From Ruminiclostridium sufflavum DSM 19573 (GTDB taxonomy: Bacteria; Bacillota; Clostridia; Acetivibrionales; DSM-1351), in NCBI RefSeq assembly GCF_003208175.1, contig NZ_QKMR01000013.1, positions 1-64,000 on the forward strand: a stretch of 64,000 nucleotides of DNA, written 5' to 3'. The notes beneath the pieces are model-generated. The model searched no databases. It was not told the origin of the DNA and was given only the letters and a program-made list of their open reading frames with translations. Shown piece by piece: positions 7,468-16,515 of this stretch (the stretch's first letter is position 1; the number at the start of each line of letters is the position of its first letter). The translations under genes were made by a program, and so were the position numbers.

Positions 7468-8988
7468 ATGAAATATTTAATTGGCACAGATATTGGAACT
7501 TCAGGTACTAAGTCTATAATCATGGATATAGACGGCAACCTGATTGCACAGGATTTACAGGAGTATGATGTATTGACTTCAAAGCCCTTGTGGGCAGAAC
7601 AGTGGCCCGGAGTGTGGCTGGAGGCTGCTAAGAGTTCTATAAAAAATGCTGTGGGGAAAGCAAAGGCAGCCAGAGAGGATATTAAGGGCATCTGCATCAG
7701 CGGATTATATGGCGGCTCCGGTATTCCACTGGATGAAAATATGGAACCTGTACGCCCTTGTCTGATTTGGATGGACCGCAGGGCTGACAAGCAGGAGCAA
7801 TGGGTAAGGAAACATATTAATCAGGAAAAATTGGCTCATATAACCCATAACGGTACTGACCCTTATTACGGCTACACAAAAATTCTGTGGGTGAGGGACA
7901 ATGAACCTGAAAACTGGGCAAAAACCAAGCTGTTTTTACCGCCGAATGCATATGTGATATATAAGCTTACTCATGAAATAGCAATTGATTATTCTTCAGC
8001 AGGTAATATCGGCGGAATTTTTGATATGAATACTCGTAACTGGTCGTATGAATTGATGGACGAAATGGGCATACCGCGCAGCATGATGCCTGAGAGAATT
8101 GTTACCAGTGATTCTATTGTTGGCGGTCTGACTTCAGATATTTCAGAGGAGCTTGGGCTGGCAGAAGGTACACCTGTTTGTGCAGGTGGTGTGGACTGTG
8201 GTGTTGCAACCTTTGGTCTGGGTGTGTTTGAACCTGGGGATTATGCAGCTGCCATCGGCACTTCCATGTGCGCGGCTTTAATTCATGAAAAACCAATTAA
8301 GGCACAGGACTTGATTTCATGGCCCTATGTAATCAACTCTGAAAAGCTGACCTACTCCTTCGGCGGAGGTGCTACCGCAGGTGCTGTAGTGAAATGGTTC
8401 CGTGATAACTTTGCCCAGCTGGAAAAGCAGGCAGAAGAAAATAGTGGAGATAATGCTTATTATGCATTGGACATACAGGCAGAAAAAATTTCTGCAGGCA
8501 GTGACAGTCTGGTAGTGCTCCCTTATTTTATGGGAGAACGCAGCCCTGTTTGGGACACTAATGCACGTGGTACTATTTTTGGCCTATCTTTGTCACACAC
8601 TAAGGCTCATGTCTATCGGGCTTTTTTAGAAGCAGTTGCCTATTCTCTTCGTCATTCCATGGAAGCTACCGGCGAAGACTTAGGCGAGTACATTCTCTTG
8701 GCAGGAGGTATTACTAAGTCCAGGCTATGGAAGCAGATTTTTGCGGATGTCACAGGATATGCCGTAGTTTGTCCTATTCATGATGTAGAGGCTAATTTGG
8801 GAGATGTTATGTTAGCGGGGCTGGGCACCGGACTTCTGACCTTAGAGGACATTAAGAAATGGCAGGTGCTAGACGAGAGAATTATACCAAATCCAGAGGC
8901 TCATACTAAATATAATGAATATTATAGAATGTATCGTAGGCTTTATATGGACTTAAAAGAAGATATGAAGGAACTTTCAGCTATATGA
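7468..8988 (+). CDS. FGGY-family carbohydrate kinase (xylulokinase-like)
   Basis: 506 aa, normal length for the family. The N-terminal phosphate-1 motif IGTDIGTSGTKSIIMD and the central GGVDCGVATFGLG carry the conserved residues; the C-terminal half has the adenosine-binding region LLAGGITKSRLWKQIFAD. TTGGAGG precedes ATG 7468. Last gene of the operon, followed by a terminator. FGGY kinases phosphorylate pentuloses, glycerol, erythritol and similar compounds. The tetritol-dehydrogenase-like neighbour suggests a ketotetrose or ketopentose; sequence alone cannot decide. Confidence 0.88.
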   Translation: MKYLIGTDIGTSGTKSIIMDIDGNLIAQDLQEYDVLTSKPLWAEQWPGVWLEAAKSSIKNAVGKAKAAREDIKGICISGLYGGSGIPLDENMEPVRPCLIWMDRRADKQEQWVRKHINQEKLAHITHNGTDPYYGYTKILWVRDNEPENWAKTKLFLPPNAYVIYKLTHEIAIDYSSAGNIGGIFDMNTRNWSYELMDEMGIPRSMMPERIVTSDSIVGGLTSDISEELGLAEGTPVCAGGVDCGVATFGLGVFEPGDYAAAIGTSMCAALIHEKPIKAQDLISWPYVINSEKLTYSFGGGATAGAVVKWFRDNFAQLEKQAEENSGDNAYYALDIQAEKISAGSDSLVVLPYFMGERSPVWDTNARGTIFGLSLSHTKAHVYRAFLEAVAYSLRHSMEATGEDLGEYILLAGGITKSRLWKQIFADVTGYAVVCPIHDVEANLGDVMLAGLGTGLLTLEDIKKWQVLDERIIPNPEAHTKYNEYYRMYRRLYMDLKEDMKELSAI

Positions 8989-9010
8989 GATAAACTTTAT
9001 AAATCAGAAG

Positions 9011-9093
9011 CAGCCTCCATTGATGTGCACCTCAAAATGTCAGAAATAATTTGTCCGACATTTGAGGTAACTTTAAAATGGGAGGCTGTTTTT
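9011..9093 (+). terminator. Nested-hairpin terminator of the sugar operon
   Basis: CAGCCTCCAT (9011-9020) pairs with ATGGGAGGCTG (9078-9088) with one bulge, then TTTTT. Inside it, ACCTCAAAATGTC (9029-9041) pairs with GACATTTGAGGT (9057-9068). Confidence 0.8.
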
Positions 9094-9252
9094 GGTGTTT
9101 TGATAAAAATTAAAACCAAAGATAGTATTAATTGGCTTTTAAAGATATAATATAAAGGCCGCCAATAACTTTAAACTCAATTGATAATTAAAGGGAAAAG
9201 GATTTAAAGTATCAAATCGGTAAGAAATATTAAAGCGGGGAGGAATATGATT

Positions 9253-11532
9253 ATGCCAGCTGCAAACCATCCGGCCTATAGGGAAGAGCTAGAAAGGTGC
9301 AGATATACTTTGGACTATGTAGAGAAAAGTCTTGACCGTTCGGTTGAGAAAAGAAAGAAAGTTGGAACAGAGCTGGAAAATGTTCAAAGACATATGTCCG
9401 GGGATAATAGTGCAGATTACACAAGTATCATGGTAAATACTCTGATACATGATACTCTGGCGCTAAAAATTAGAAACCTGCATACAGCGAGAAACAAGCC
9501 ATACTTCGCCAGAATTGATTTCCTTGAAAATGGCACTGATAAAGCCGAAAAGCTGTATATTGGGAAGATGTCACTTGCCAGAGATGAGGATCAGGAAATA
9601 ATAATTGTTGACTGGAGAGCGCCTATTGCAAATCTGTATTATGAAGGAAGGTTAGGCCCAGCTGATTATATATGCCCGGATGGGAATATTGAGGGACAGC
9701 TTATTTTAAAGAGGCAGTTTTCAATTAATAACGGGAATTTAGAAGAAATATTTGATATAGATATAACAACAAATGATGAATTTCTGCAAACATACCTTGG
9801 CGCTAATGCTGAAAACAGACTCAAGGAAATAGTATCTACCATTCAGGAGGAACAGAATAAAATTGTAAGAGCTCCCATGTGGAAGCCTCTTATAGTTCAA
9901 GGAGTTGCAGGCAGCGGTAAAACCACAATTGCACTTCATAGAATAGCATACCTTATTTATACCTTTGAAAAGAGCTTTGAGCCTGAAAATTTTATGATAA
10001 TTGCTCCAAATAGGCTTTTCCTTAATTATATATCTGAGGTATTGCCTGAGCTGGGAGTTGAAAGGGTTAAGCAAACTACGTTTGAAGATTTTGCGGCAGA
10101 ATTGATTGGCAAGAAATTTAAGCTTACGGACGCTAATGATAAGCTCAATATGTTTGTTAACTATAATACTACCGGTGAGCAGGTTTCAAATAATAAGCTT
10201 GTGAGACAGGCATCAGTTATGAAGACCTCAATGTATTTCAAGGATATTATAGATGACTACATTAATAGAATAGAGCATTCCTTTATCCCGAAACAGGATA
10301 TAATGCTGGGCACAAAGGTGATATTTTCATACGAGGAGTTGAATCAACTGTTTTTGACACAGTACGGAATGTGGCCGATTGCTCAAAGAATGAACGAAAT
10401 AAAAAAAAGCATTACAACCAGATTGAAGACAAGTAAACAAGAATTTATAGCACAAATAGAATTTGAATGTGATAGGAAAATTGCTAAAATCAGAGCAGCA
10501 TCAGGAGATGAAAAGGAAAAGCAGGGCTTTGTAATTAAAGCATTTGAAAAGCGTGACAGGGTACTGGGGAAAATTGAGAATATATCTAAAACACTGGTTA
10601 AGGAATATGTTGATAGCCTCCCTAAGTTAAGTCCATATCAATATTATAAGGATTTAATGGAAAACAAGAGCATGTTTGACAATATAGCAGGAAGGTTTGT
10701 CAATCAGAAAATATGTGAGTTCACAAGGCAGTATACCTTGAATATACTGAATAGCAAAATGCTTGAGCTTGAAGATTTAGCACCTATAATATATTTAAAG
10801 TATAAGATTTACGGGATGGATGAAAAAATTCCTGTCAGGCATATTGTAATTGATGAGGCGCAGGATTTCAGTGCATTTCAATTCTATGTTCTCAAGAAGA
10901 TTGTTAAGGATAGTTCTTTTACGGTGCTGGGAGATTTGTGTCAGGGAATACATTCTTATAGAGGGGTTCGAAGCTGGGAAGAAATAGTGGATAATGTTTT
11001 TGAGGGAAAAAAGTGCGAGTTCCTGACTCTTGAGCAAAGCTACAGAACTACAGTAGAAATAATGGAAGCTGCAAATAGGGTACTTGATAAATTAGACAAT
11101 AACAGTTTATTAAAGGGCAAGCCTGTTATAAGACATGGAGAGCCTGTTGAAATTATTTTGAAATCGGAGCTTGAGGATATTGCCGGGGACATATCCAAAA
11201 AAATAATAGCGTTAAAAGCAAAAGGACATAAGACAATCGCAGTGATTTGCAAGACCTTTGAGGAGTGTGAGCTGTTTCTTCCATTGCTGAGGAAAGCTGA
11301 TAAGAACATAAGTATAATTACGGGGAAGGAAAAGGAATATAAAAGCGGGATTGTAATTGTACCTTCCTATTTATCAAAAGGACTGGAATTTGATGTGGTT
11401 CTTATATCGAATGCCAATAGTGAGAATTATACTGACAATGAATTGGATATTAAGCTGCTGTATGTGGCAATGACAAGGCCATTGCACAGGCTTTATATTT
11501 ACTATCTCGGAGAGAAGTCCTTATTATTGTAA
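9253..11532 (+). CDS. helD: HelD-like UvrD/PcrA-family motor protein
   Basis: 759 aa from ATG 9253 (GGGGAGG nine bases upstream; ATG 9247 is too close to it). The long N-terminal coiled coil, then KMSLARDEDQEIIIVDWRAP, match HelD proteins, which pull stalled RNA polymerase off DNA. The ATPase has Walker A GVAGSGKTT (Lys at about residue 223) and motif II IDEAQDF (about residue 534), with a large insertion between them as in HelD. The C-terminus VAMTRPLHRLYIYY is motif VI. Monocistronic and flanked by terminators. A plain DNA-repair helicase is less likely given the N-terminal coil. Confidence 0.88.
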   Translation: MPAANHPAYREELERCRYTLDYVEKSLDRSVEKRKKVGTELENVQRHMSGDNSADYTSIMVNTLIHDTLALKIRNLHTARNKPYFARIDFLENGTDKAEKLYIGKMSLARDEDQEIIIVDWRAPIANLYYEGRLGPADYICPDGNIEGQLILKRQFSINNGNLEEIFDIDITTNDEFLQTYLGANAENRLKEIVSTIQEEQNKIVRAPMWKPLIVQGVAGSGKTTIALHRIAYLIYTFEKSFEPENFMIIAPNRLFLNYISEVLPELGVERVKQTTFEDFAAELIGKKFKLTDANDKLNMFVNYNTTGEQVSNNKLVRQASVMKTSMYFKDIIDDYINRIEHSFIPKQDIMLGTKVIFSYEELNQLFLTQYGMWPIAQRMNEIKKSITTRLKTSKQEFIAQIEFECDRKIAKIRAASGDEKEKQGFVIKAFEKRDRVLGKIENISKTLVKEYVDSLPKLSPYQYYKDLMENKSMFDNIAGRFVNQKICEFTRQYTLNILNSKMLELEDLAPIIYLKYKIYGMDEKIPVRHIVIDEAQDFSAFQFYVLKKIVKDSSFTVLGDLCQGIHSYRGVRSWEEIVDNVFEGKKCEFLTLEQSYRTTVEIMEAANRVLDKLDNNSLLKGKPVIRHGEPVEIILKSELEDIAGDISKKIIALKAKGHKTIAVICKTFEECELFLPLLRKADKNISIITGKEKEYKSGIVIVPSYLSKGLEFDVVLISNANSENYTDNELDIKLLYVAMTRPLHRLYIYYLGEKSLLL

Positions 11533-11542
11533 GACTAAAACC

Positions 11543-11572
11543 GGCTTTAAACCCCGGACTGAGTTTAAAGCC
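11543..11572 (+). terminator. Hairpin after the helD-like gene
   Basis: GGCTTTAAAC (11543-11552) pairs perfectly with 11563-11572. No T-run follows. The stronger terminator at 11600 lies just downstream. Confidence 0.5.
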
Positions 11573-11599
11573 AGCTTAAAAGCCTGATTTGTATAAAAA

Positions 11600-11636
11600 A
11601 TGAGGCGTAACCAATATGGCAACGCCTCATTTTTTT
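11600..11636. terminator. Bidirectional terminator
   Basis: ATGAGGCGT (11600-11608) pairs with ACGCCTCAT (11622-11630), with a T-run after it on the plus strand and an A-run before it that serves the minus strand. It can end both the plus-strand helD-like gene and the small minus-strand gene at 11640-11744. Confidence 0.85.
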
Positions 11637-11639
11637 AGT

Positions 11640-11744
11640 TTATTCTCCATCTGTGCTTTTACTGTTTCTGGCAGCTATTTTTGCTGCTCTTGCCTCTTTC
11701 TTACTCATTTTTGGCGCTTTTTTGGCAGTACCCTTATCTCCCAT
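11640..11744 (-). CDS. Small basic protein, 34 aa
   Basis: On the minus strand, AAAGGAGAT sits seven bases before an ATG opening a 34-codon frame that ends TAA at 11640-11642. The product starts MGDKGTAKKAPKMSKKEARA and has many Lys, Arg and Ala residues with an acidic tail, so it should be a strongly basic helix. A terminator follows within a few bases. The ribosome site, terminator and composition all support a real gene. Function unknown; a nucleic-acid- or ribosome-associated peptide is possible. Confidence 0.75.
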   Translation of the reverse strand: MGDKGTAKKAPKMSKKEARAAKIAARNSKSTDGE

Positions 11745-11971
11745 TTTTTATCTCCTTTTACACTTGATAAAGTGAACCCTTTGCATTTTTCAAGCCGACT
11801 TTACTGATAGTATTACCATATATTTGTTTATAAATACCAATTAAATGGGAAAAAATAAGCTTGAAAAGCTTTAAGGCAGCAAGCATAGGCTGTATTTTCA
11901 ACATTTGTAAGTCTAATTAATTTGCAGTATTATATATAAAATTATAAAAATTTGTGGTATATTAATTATTG

Positions 11972-12000
11972 TTGACATAATGGTCGAATTTAACTATATT
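11972..12000 (+). promoter_or_regulatory. Sigma-A promoter
   Basis: TTGACA (11972-11977), 17-bp spacer, TATATT (11995-12000), about 47 bp before the gene at 12047. The rest of the gap 11745-12046 is AT-rich and shows nothing else clear. Confidence 0.82.
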
Positions 12001-12046
12001 TTAAAATTAAAGTACAACGCAATAGTATAAAAGGTGGGAGGTAAGC

Positions 12047-13621
12047 ATGGCTAAGTACAGTAAAAAGTTTTTCACATTGACAGCAGTTTTTTTAATTACA
12101 TCTATGGTGACTGTATTGTTTTTTTCAGGGGTAAATGTTAAGGCATATGTATTTGGTTCAAAGTATTATTATTTATACCTCGAAAGGGATAATCTTAAAG
12201 AGCTTAAAAATACATATAAGGAATACTATAAAGAAAAAAATTTATCTGAAAACAGCTATGAATGTTCGGCAAAAGCGAAATTAGACGGAGATTTAATGAA
12301 ATATGACGAAGAAATGAAAACTGCAGCGGACTATCTTTGCAAGCTTAATTTTAATATTAAGTATAACTCAAATAACAAGGATTTAAAAAATAGGTATTAT
12401 ACCCTTTATCTTGGTGCTGATTATAATAACAAGGAGTTTGTAGATATAGACATTAAATCGGCTGATGATAAGTTAATTATTGCATTACCAAGCCTGACTG
12501 AAAAAACTGTCGGAATGGATTATCCTGAGACAACCGCCATGACTGCTGATTTTATCAATGCGTTTCTTGATGATGACAAGGCTTTTGAAAAGATATTTGG
12601 GTTAAGTCGTGCAGACTATGACTGCATGGTAGAGAGATACTTAAAGAACGCTGTTTTTGACCAAATTCCGGAGAACAAGGTAGTGTTCAGCGATGACAGC
12701 AATTATGAAAATATAAAGTGTAATTCTATTACTTTTAATATTGATAAAGAGGTTATAGCGAACATATATAAGGCATTAGCAAAGGAGCTTGAAAATGACA
12801 AGGATATCAGAACCCTTTGCTATTCTGTCTCAAGGTCATTTATGGAATTTGTAAAGCTTGAAGAGCAGGAAATTGATTATGAAGAGCCTTCTATTGAAGA
12901 GATTGATGAAGAAATTAAGAATATGTGTGAGAACTTAAAGGAGAAAGCTGAAAATATAGAGGATATACAGCTTGCGTACACGGCATATTTTAAAAATAGC
13001 GGTGATATTATTTCCAGACAGCTAAACGAAAAAGAAAACGGTACAAGTGTTATTCTTTCAAGGTATAAAGATTTATTAGGAAATGATATATTTAGTTTCA
13101 ATGTAAAGGATAATCAGGACAGTGTTTTTGAGATAAAAAACACTATGAGATTACAAAGCGGTATTTATAATGGACAGTGCAATCTTGACCTGTCAGGAAG
13201 AAACCTATTTAAGGCGGCTTATACATATGAAAAGGATGCAAAAGTGGGAGGCTTGGATGCTTTTGTTGGGGATATCGAAGGTAAAATCAGCATGGAGGCT
13301 TTAGAGGATATGGAATACAGTTCTGCTGACGACAGTCCTCTAAGTGATATTTATTTCAATTTCAGCAATAAGAGAACGGACAACGATATACTGCAAGGCA
13401 AAGCAGCATTTACTTCTCAAATAGACGGAAAGAGAATGGGTATTTCAATTTTTACGCAGGTAAAGCAATCTAATACTGCCGGCATAGACAAGCCGGATAT
13501 GTCCTTTGACAAGGTTACTACGCTTGATGACGAAGAAGGTATGGAGGCATTTACTGATGATATAAGTGAAAGCTTTCAGGAAAAAATTATAGGCTTGATT
13601 TTATCCGATAGCTTGGAATAA
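12047..13621 (+). CDS. Secreted or membrane-anchored protein of unknown function
   Basis: 524 aa. An N-terminal hydrophobic segment, residues 9-30 (FFTLTAVFLITSMVTVLFF), is a signal peptide or membrane anchor. The remainder is hydrophilic, rich in Lys, Asp, Glu and Asn, with a probable helical stretch around residues 275-305 (EEPSIEEIDEEIKNMCENLK). GGGAGG precedes the ATG and a canonical promoter lies upstream. I do not recognise a characterised family. It is monocistronic, bounded by its promoter and the terminator at 13661. The extracellular C-terminal part contains repeated beta-like segments but no catalytic motif that I can name. Confidence 0.8.
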   Translation: MAKYSKKFFTLTAVFLITSMVTVLFFSGVNVKAYVFGSKYYYLYLERDNLKELKNTYKEYYKEKNLSENSYECSAKAKLDGDLMKYDEEMKTAADYLCKLNFNIKYNSNNKDLKNRYYTLYLGADYNNKEFVDIDIKSADDKLIIALPSLTEKTVGMDYPETTAMTADFINAFLDDDKAFEKIFGLSRADYDCMVERYLKNAVFDQIPENKVVFSDDSNYENIKCNSITFNIDKEVIANIYKALAKELENDKDIRTLCYSVSRSFMEFVKLEEQEIDYEEPSIEEIDEEIKNMCENLKEKAENIEDIQLAYTAYFKNSGDIISRQLNEKENGTSVILSRYKDLLGNDIFSFNVKDNQDSVFEIKNTMRLQSGIYNGQCNLDLSGRNLFKAAYTYEKDAKVGGLDAFVGDIEGKISMEALEDMEYSSADDSPLSDIYFNFSNKRTDNDILQGKAAFTSQIDGKRMGISIFTQVKQSNTAGIDKPDMSFDKVTTLDDEEGMEAFTDDISESFQEKIIGLILSDSLE

Positions 13622-13660
13622 AAAAAGGTATAAAACTCCTTACTAAGTAAATTACGGTTG

Positions 13661-13702
13661 AAAAGCCTTCACGATGATGCAGATATTGTCGTGAAGGCTT
13701 TT
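13661..13702. terminator. Bidirectional 14-bp terminator
   Basis: AAAAGCCTTCACGA (13661-13674) pairs exactly with TCGTGAAGGCTTTT (13689-13702) around a 14-nt loop. It lies between convergent genes and can serve both. Confidence 0.9.
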
Positions 13703-13749
13703 ATTTCTCAAGTCGGCTGTTCTAAGCGAGGAAGACATATTATCAATGC

Positions 13750-15474
13750 TTAGTTGAGTTTTTTGTCCAGTATAGCTGAAACTTTAATTTGATCCAAGGT
13801 AAATCCGTAGATACGATGTCTGTGGCTTAGCTTGTATTGCTGGCTCTCCATAATTGATTTTAAGCCTGCATGTTTTTTATCTAAATCCATCAATCTTGCT
13901 ACTTCAGGTACAACGGTGTAAGATAAGTTTCCCAGATAATTTATGTCGATATAAGTTTCTGAGGTCCCTTCTAAATAGCGATTGACATTGTAATTGGCGA
14001 TAATACGCTCAGTATTAGTCAGGCTCAGAATACAAACACCGATTATTACAGTGATGCCAATCCATTTCATAACATCAATTTTGATTGCGTAGCACTTTAC
14101 TATTATCCACAGCAGGCATAAACCGATTATTGCCATGAACCATAATGTTAGGGTTCGTTTAGTACTCAGGCCATAGACATTTACGTACAACAGCATTCTT
14201 TTTACGGCTGATATGAGCAAAACACCGTCGCAAAGGCATAAACAGACTGTTGCCAGCTTAATCCACAGGGAAAGCCTGCCGTCTTTTTTCTTTGTCATGA
14301 TTAATACAAATAATGCAATCGCAAAAATAATACCCGAGGCAGTCGAAAGCTCAAAAAATCCTCTTCTGGCATATTCGGCATAGGTCATATCGGAAGCCGT
14401 TATGTTTACAGTTCCGCCAAACAGGTATACAAACTGGAAGGCAACGAAGGTTATAATAAATATATTTATAATTGTCAGAAAGGTGCCGACAATAATTGCT
14501 TCGATGTTATCACCTATTTTTGCAGGAGAGGCTTGCTTTTCCTCATTGTACTTTAAGCCTGTAAGCATAGCCGCGAGTAATATTCCAAATATAGTTCCCA
14601 GTACGATATCCCAGAAAATTATTTTAAAATCCAGACCTAAAAAGTCTGTTATATTTTCCATTGCAACAGCAAACACCGCATCCGCACTCATAAAAAGAAC
14701 CATTAAGATGGCAGCTATAGGAATTGATAGCATCAGACCGATTAAAATATAGATAGTGTTCTTGTAATTCTTGGACTTGGTATTCTTTAATAGCTTAAAG
14801 GAATTAAAGGGCACTATAAAGTTTGAAAAAGGTCTGGCAAATAAATTCTCTATAGCTTTTATGAACATATCAAGGGTAAATATGCCATTAACACGTATAT
14901 CTGAAAGAGAAATAATCTGAATGCAGAAAAGACCTATTATTGTTAACCAAGTAATGAACTGTGTAGAGGGGTTATAGTGTATAAAGAAGCTCATTGCCAG
15001 AAGGATAATAGGAACGGCTGTATAGACACCGGTCTTGCTTAATGCTTTTTCTTTTTCCTTGAAGGAGTAGAATAATATACCTTCAAAAGCTATAGTCATA
15101 ATTGGAACAGATATGCCTGCCGCCCCGAAAAAAATGGTTTCTGTAAATAAAATACAAAATATAATACTTAAGATGGTAATTGCCAAGCCCTTTACAGATA
15201 TAACCCTGTTTTTGAAGGCAATATACTCAGGTGTTTTTTTCTTAGGAACATAAGGACTGTAATATGACGGTCTGGCAGACCCTTGATTGAAGTAGGGGTT
15301 TGCATTGAGTTGGGAGCTTCCCTGAGAGTTAGGTTTTACCGGTGCAGCTTGGTTTGCCGGTTGGTTATAAATCAGCTGCTGTAAATTTTCTGCTTTCGCT
15401 GCATTGTTTATTTGATATGATTGATTTGATTGCCGGACTAAGGGTTCTTTTTGATTCTGATTTTGCTTTTCCAT
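13750..15474 (-). CDS. DUF4173-type polytopic membrane protein
   Basis: 574 aa from the ATG at 15474, which has AAAGGAGAG eight bases upstream; a longer start at 15519 lacks a site. The first 95 residues are Gln/Asn/Pro-rich and hydrophilic (QNQNQKEPLVRQS, NQPANQAAPVK), followed by some 12-13 membrane helices. The layout and sequences such as FARPFSNFIVPFNSFK suggest the DUF4173 family, whose function is unknown. It is the last gene of a minus-strand group with an XRE regulator and a DUF2975 protein. The short basic tail ends DQIKVSAILDKKLN. Confidence 0.8.
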   Translation of the reverse strand: MEKQNQNQKEPLVRQSNQSYQINNAAKAENLQQLIYNQPANQAAPVKPNSQGSSQLNANPYFNQGSARPSYYSPYVPKKKTPEYIAFKNRVISVKGLAITILSIIFCILFTETIFFGAAGISVPIMTIAFEGILFYSFKEKEKALSKTGVYTAVPIILLAMSFFIHYNPSTQFITWLTIIGLFCIQIISLSDIRVNGIFTLDMFIKAIENLFARPFSNFIVPFNSFKLLKNTKSKNYKNTIYILIGLMLSIPIAAILMVLFMSADAVFAVAMENITDFLGLDFKIIFWDIVLGTIFGILLAAMLTGLKYNEEKQASPAKIGDNIEAIIVGTFLTIINIFIITFVAFQFVYLFGGTVNITASDMTYAEYARRGFFELSTASGIIFAIALFVLIMTKKKDGRLSLWIKLATVCLCLCDGVLLISAVKRMLLYVNVYGLSTKRTLTLWFMAIIGLCLLWIIVKCYAIKIDVMKWIGITVIIGVCILSLTNTERIIANYNVNRYLEGTSETYIDINYLGNLSYTVVPEVARLMDLDKKHAGLKSIMESQQYKLSHRHRIYGFTLDQIKVSAILDKKLN

Positions 15475-15492
15475 AGAGTAGACTCTCCTTTT

Positions 15493-15521
15493 GGTATGCA
15501 TGAAATATTGAGTATGCATAC
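15493..15521 (-). promoter_or_regulatory. Paired ATGCAT palindromes in the DUF4173 gene leader
   Basis: GTATGCATAC (15512-15521) is a perfect 10-bp palindrome, with GGTATGCATG at 15493-15502. They resemble the AAGTATGTATTCAATACTT dyad at 16332-16350 near the upstream gene's promoter, so both could be sites for the XRE regulator. Speculative. Confidence 0.35.
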
Positions 15522-15600
15522 AAGTTTAATTTTATGACTAATTGGATTACTGCTTTAAGCAGCTGTATTATTTATATATAAATTTATAAAATCAATTATA

Positions 15601-15819
15601 TTAAGCATTCTCGCTTGCGGGCACATATTCCAGAATGTCTCCCGGCTGGCAGTCCAGTGCCTTGCAGATTTCTTCAAGTGTAGAAAATCTGACAGCCTTT
15701 GCCTTATTTGTTTTTAGTATTGAGAGGTTGGCGGTTGTAATCCCTATTTTTTCAGCTAATTCGGTCGAACTCATTTTTCTTTTTGCCAGCATTACATCTA
15801 CATTTACTACGATAGGCAT
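15601..15819 (-). CDS. Small XRE/Cro-type transcriptional regulator
   Basis: 72 aa, a single helix-turn-helix domain: MLAKRKMSSTELAEKIGITT, NLSILKTNKAKAVRFSTLEE and ICKALDCQPGDILEY. This is the compact YozG-like class that commonly lies next to DUF2975 membrane proteins. GGAGAT precedes the ATG, and the gene starts 15 bp after the DUF2975 stop, so the two are cotranscribed. It probably controls this group; the dyads at 16332-16350 and 15493-15521 are candidate sites. Confidence 0.9.
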   Translation of the reverse strand: MPIVVNVDVMLAKRKMSSTELAEKIGITTANLSILKTNKAKAVRFSTLEEICKALDCQPGDILEYVPASENA

Positions 15820-15834
15820 AAGGTATCTCCTTTT

Positions 15835-16305
15835 CTAAATGGTCAGATCGTTTTCCTGTTTGTAATTAACGGCCTGATAAAACAGCTCGGCAATTATGAA
15901 GATACAGGCTGCAAGAAATAAGAACGTTAATCCCACAAGTATAATGAAAGCAGACGGAATGAAAATAATTGCTATAAGGTAAATGAAGGCAATAGGCAGA
16001 CACCAGTATGAAATATATTTAATTCTGTTTGCAGTATCCAGGGAAAAGGGGTTCTTAATGTTGATGTTATGAAGTACTTTCTTTGCATGATGCAATATGA
16101 TAAAACCGCATATACCCGAAATAAATAACAGGATTATCATGGAATAATAAATACGTCCTTCAACATAGCTGTTTTTATAAAGCAAATAAAAATTTAAAGT
16201 CCAAGGCAAAGAAAGGACAAAAACAGTACCCAGTATTTGAAAAACAGTACATGAAACCTCCATTATGCGGCTTAAATTCTTTAAACCAAGAACTTGAACA
16301 TTCAT
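15835..16305 (-). CDS. DUF2975-family membrane protein
   Basis: 156 aa with four predicted membrane helices at about residues 15-38, 52-72, 98-118 and 122-145. DUF2975 proteins are small four-helix proteins usually coupled to a YozG-like regulator, as here. GAGGTAA precedes the ATG. It is the first gene behind the promoter at 16353-16381. Role unknown; sensing or membrane-stress functions have been proposed only by association. Confidence 0.82.
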   Translation of the reverse strand: MNVQVLGLKNLSRIMEVSCTVFQILGTVFVLSLPWTLNFYLLYKNSYVEGRIYYSMIILLFISGICGFIILHHAKKVLHNINIKNPFSLDTANRIKYISYWCLPIAFIYLIAIIFIPSAFIILVGLTFLFLAACIFIIAELFYQAVNYKQENDLTI

Positions 16306-16331
16306 AGCAGTTACCTCATTTTTAATATAAT

Positions 16332-16350
16332 AAGTATGTATTCAATACTT
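16332..16350 (-). promoter_or_regulatory. Dyad near the DUF2975/XRE transcription start
   Basis: AAGTAT and ATACTT (16332-16337 and 16345-16350) form an inverted repeat with a 7-bp centre, directly downstream of the -10 box on the minus strand. A plausible autoregulatory operator. Confidence 0.45.
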
Positions 16351-16352
16351 GA

Positions 16353-16381
16353 AATATACTACCAAAATTATTGTTTGTCAA
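16353..16381 (-). promoter_or_regulatory. Sigma-A promoter of the DUF2975/XRE genes
   Basis: On the minus strand, TTGACA (16376-16381), 17-bp spacer, TATATT (16353-16358). Confidence 0.85.
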
Positions 16382-16446
16382 TAAAAAAATATTAAATAAA
16401 AATAAAAATTATCTGAAAAACAATGTTTTTTTGTAGAAATCAGGCG

Positions 16447-16477
16447 AAAAAAATCCTTTTCAATTTGCTGAAAAGGA
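16447..16477 (-). terminator. Minus-strand intrinsic terminator
   Basis: TCCTTTTCA (16454-16462) pairs with TGAAAAGGA (16469-16477) around a 6-nt loop. The preceding A-run becomes a U-tract on the minus strand. It separates the RNA at 16516-16708 from the DUF2975 promoter. Confidence 0.75.
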
Positions 16478-16515
16478 CTACTTATAAAAACAAAAAGCTT
16501 ATTAGCTTATAATTA

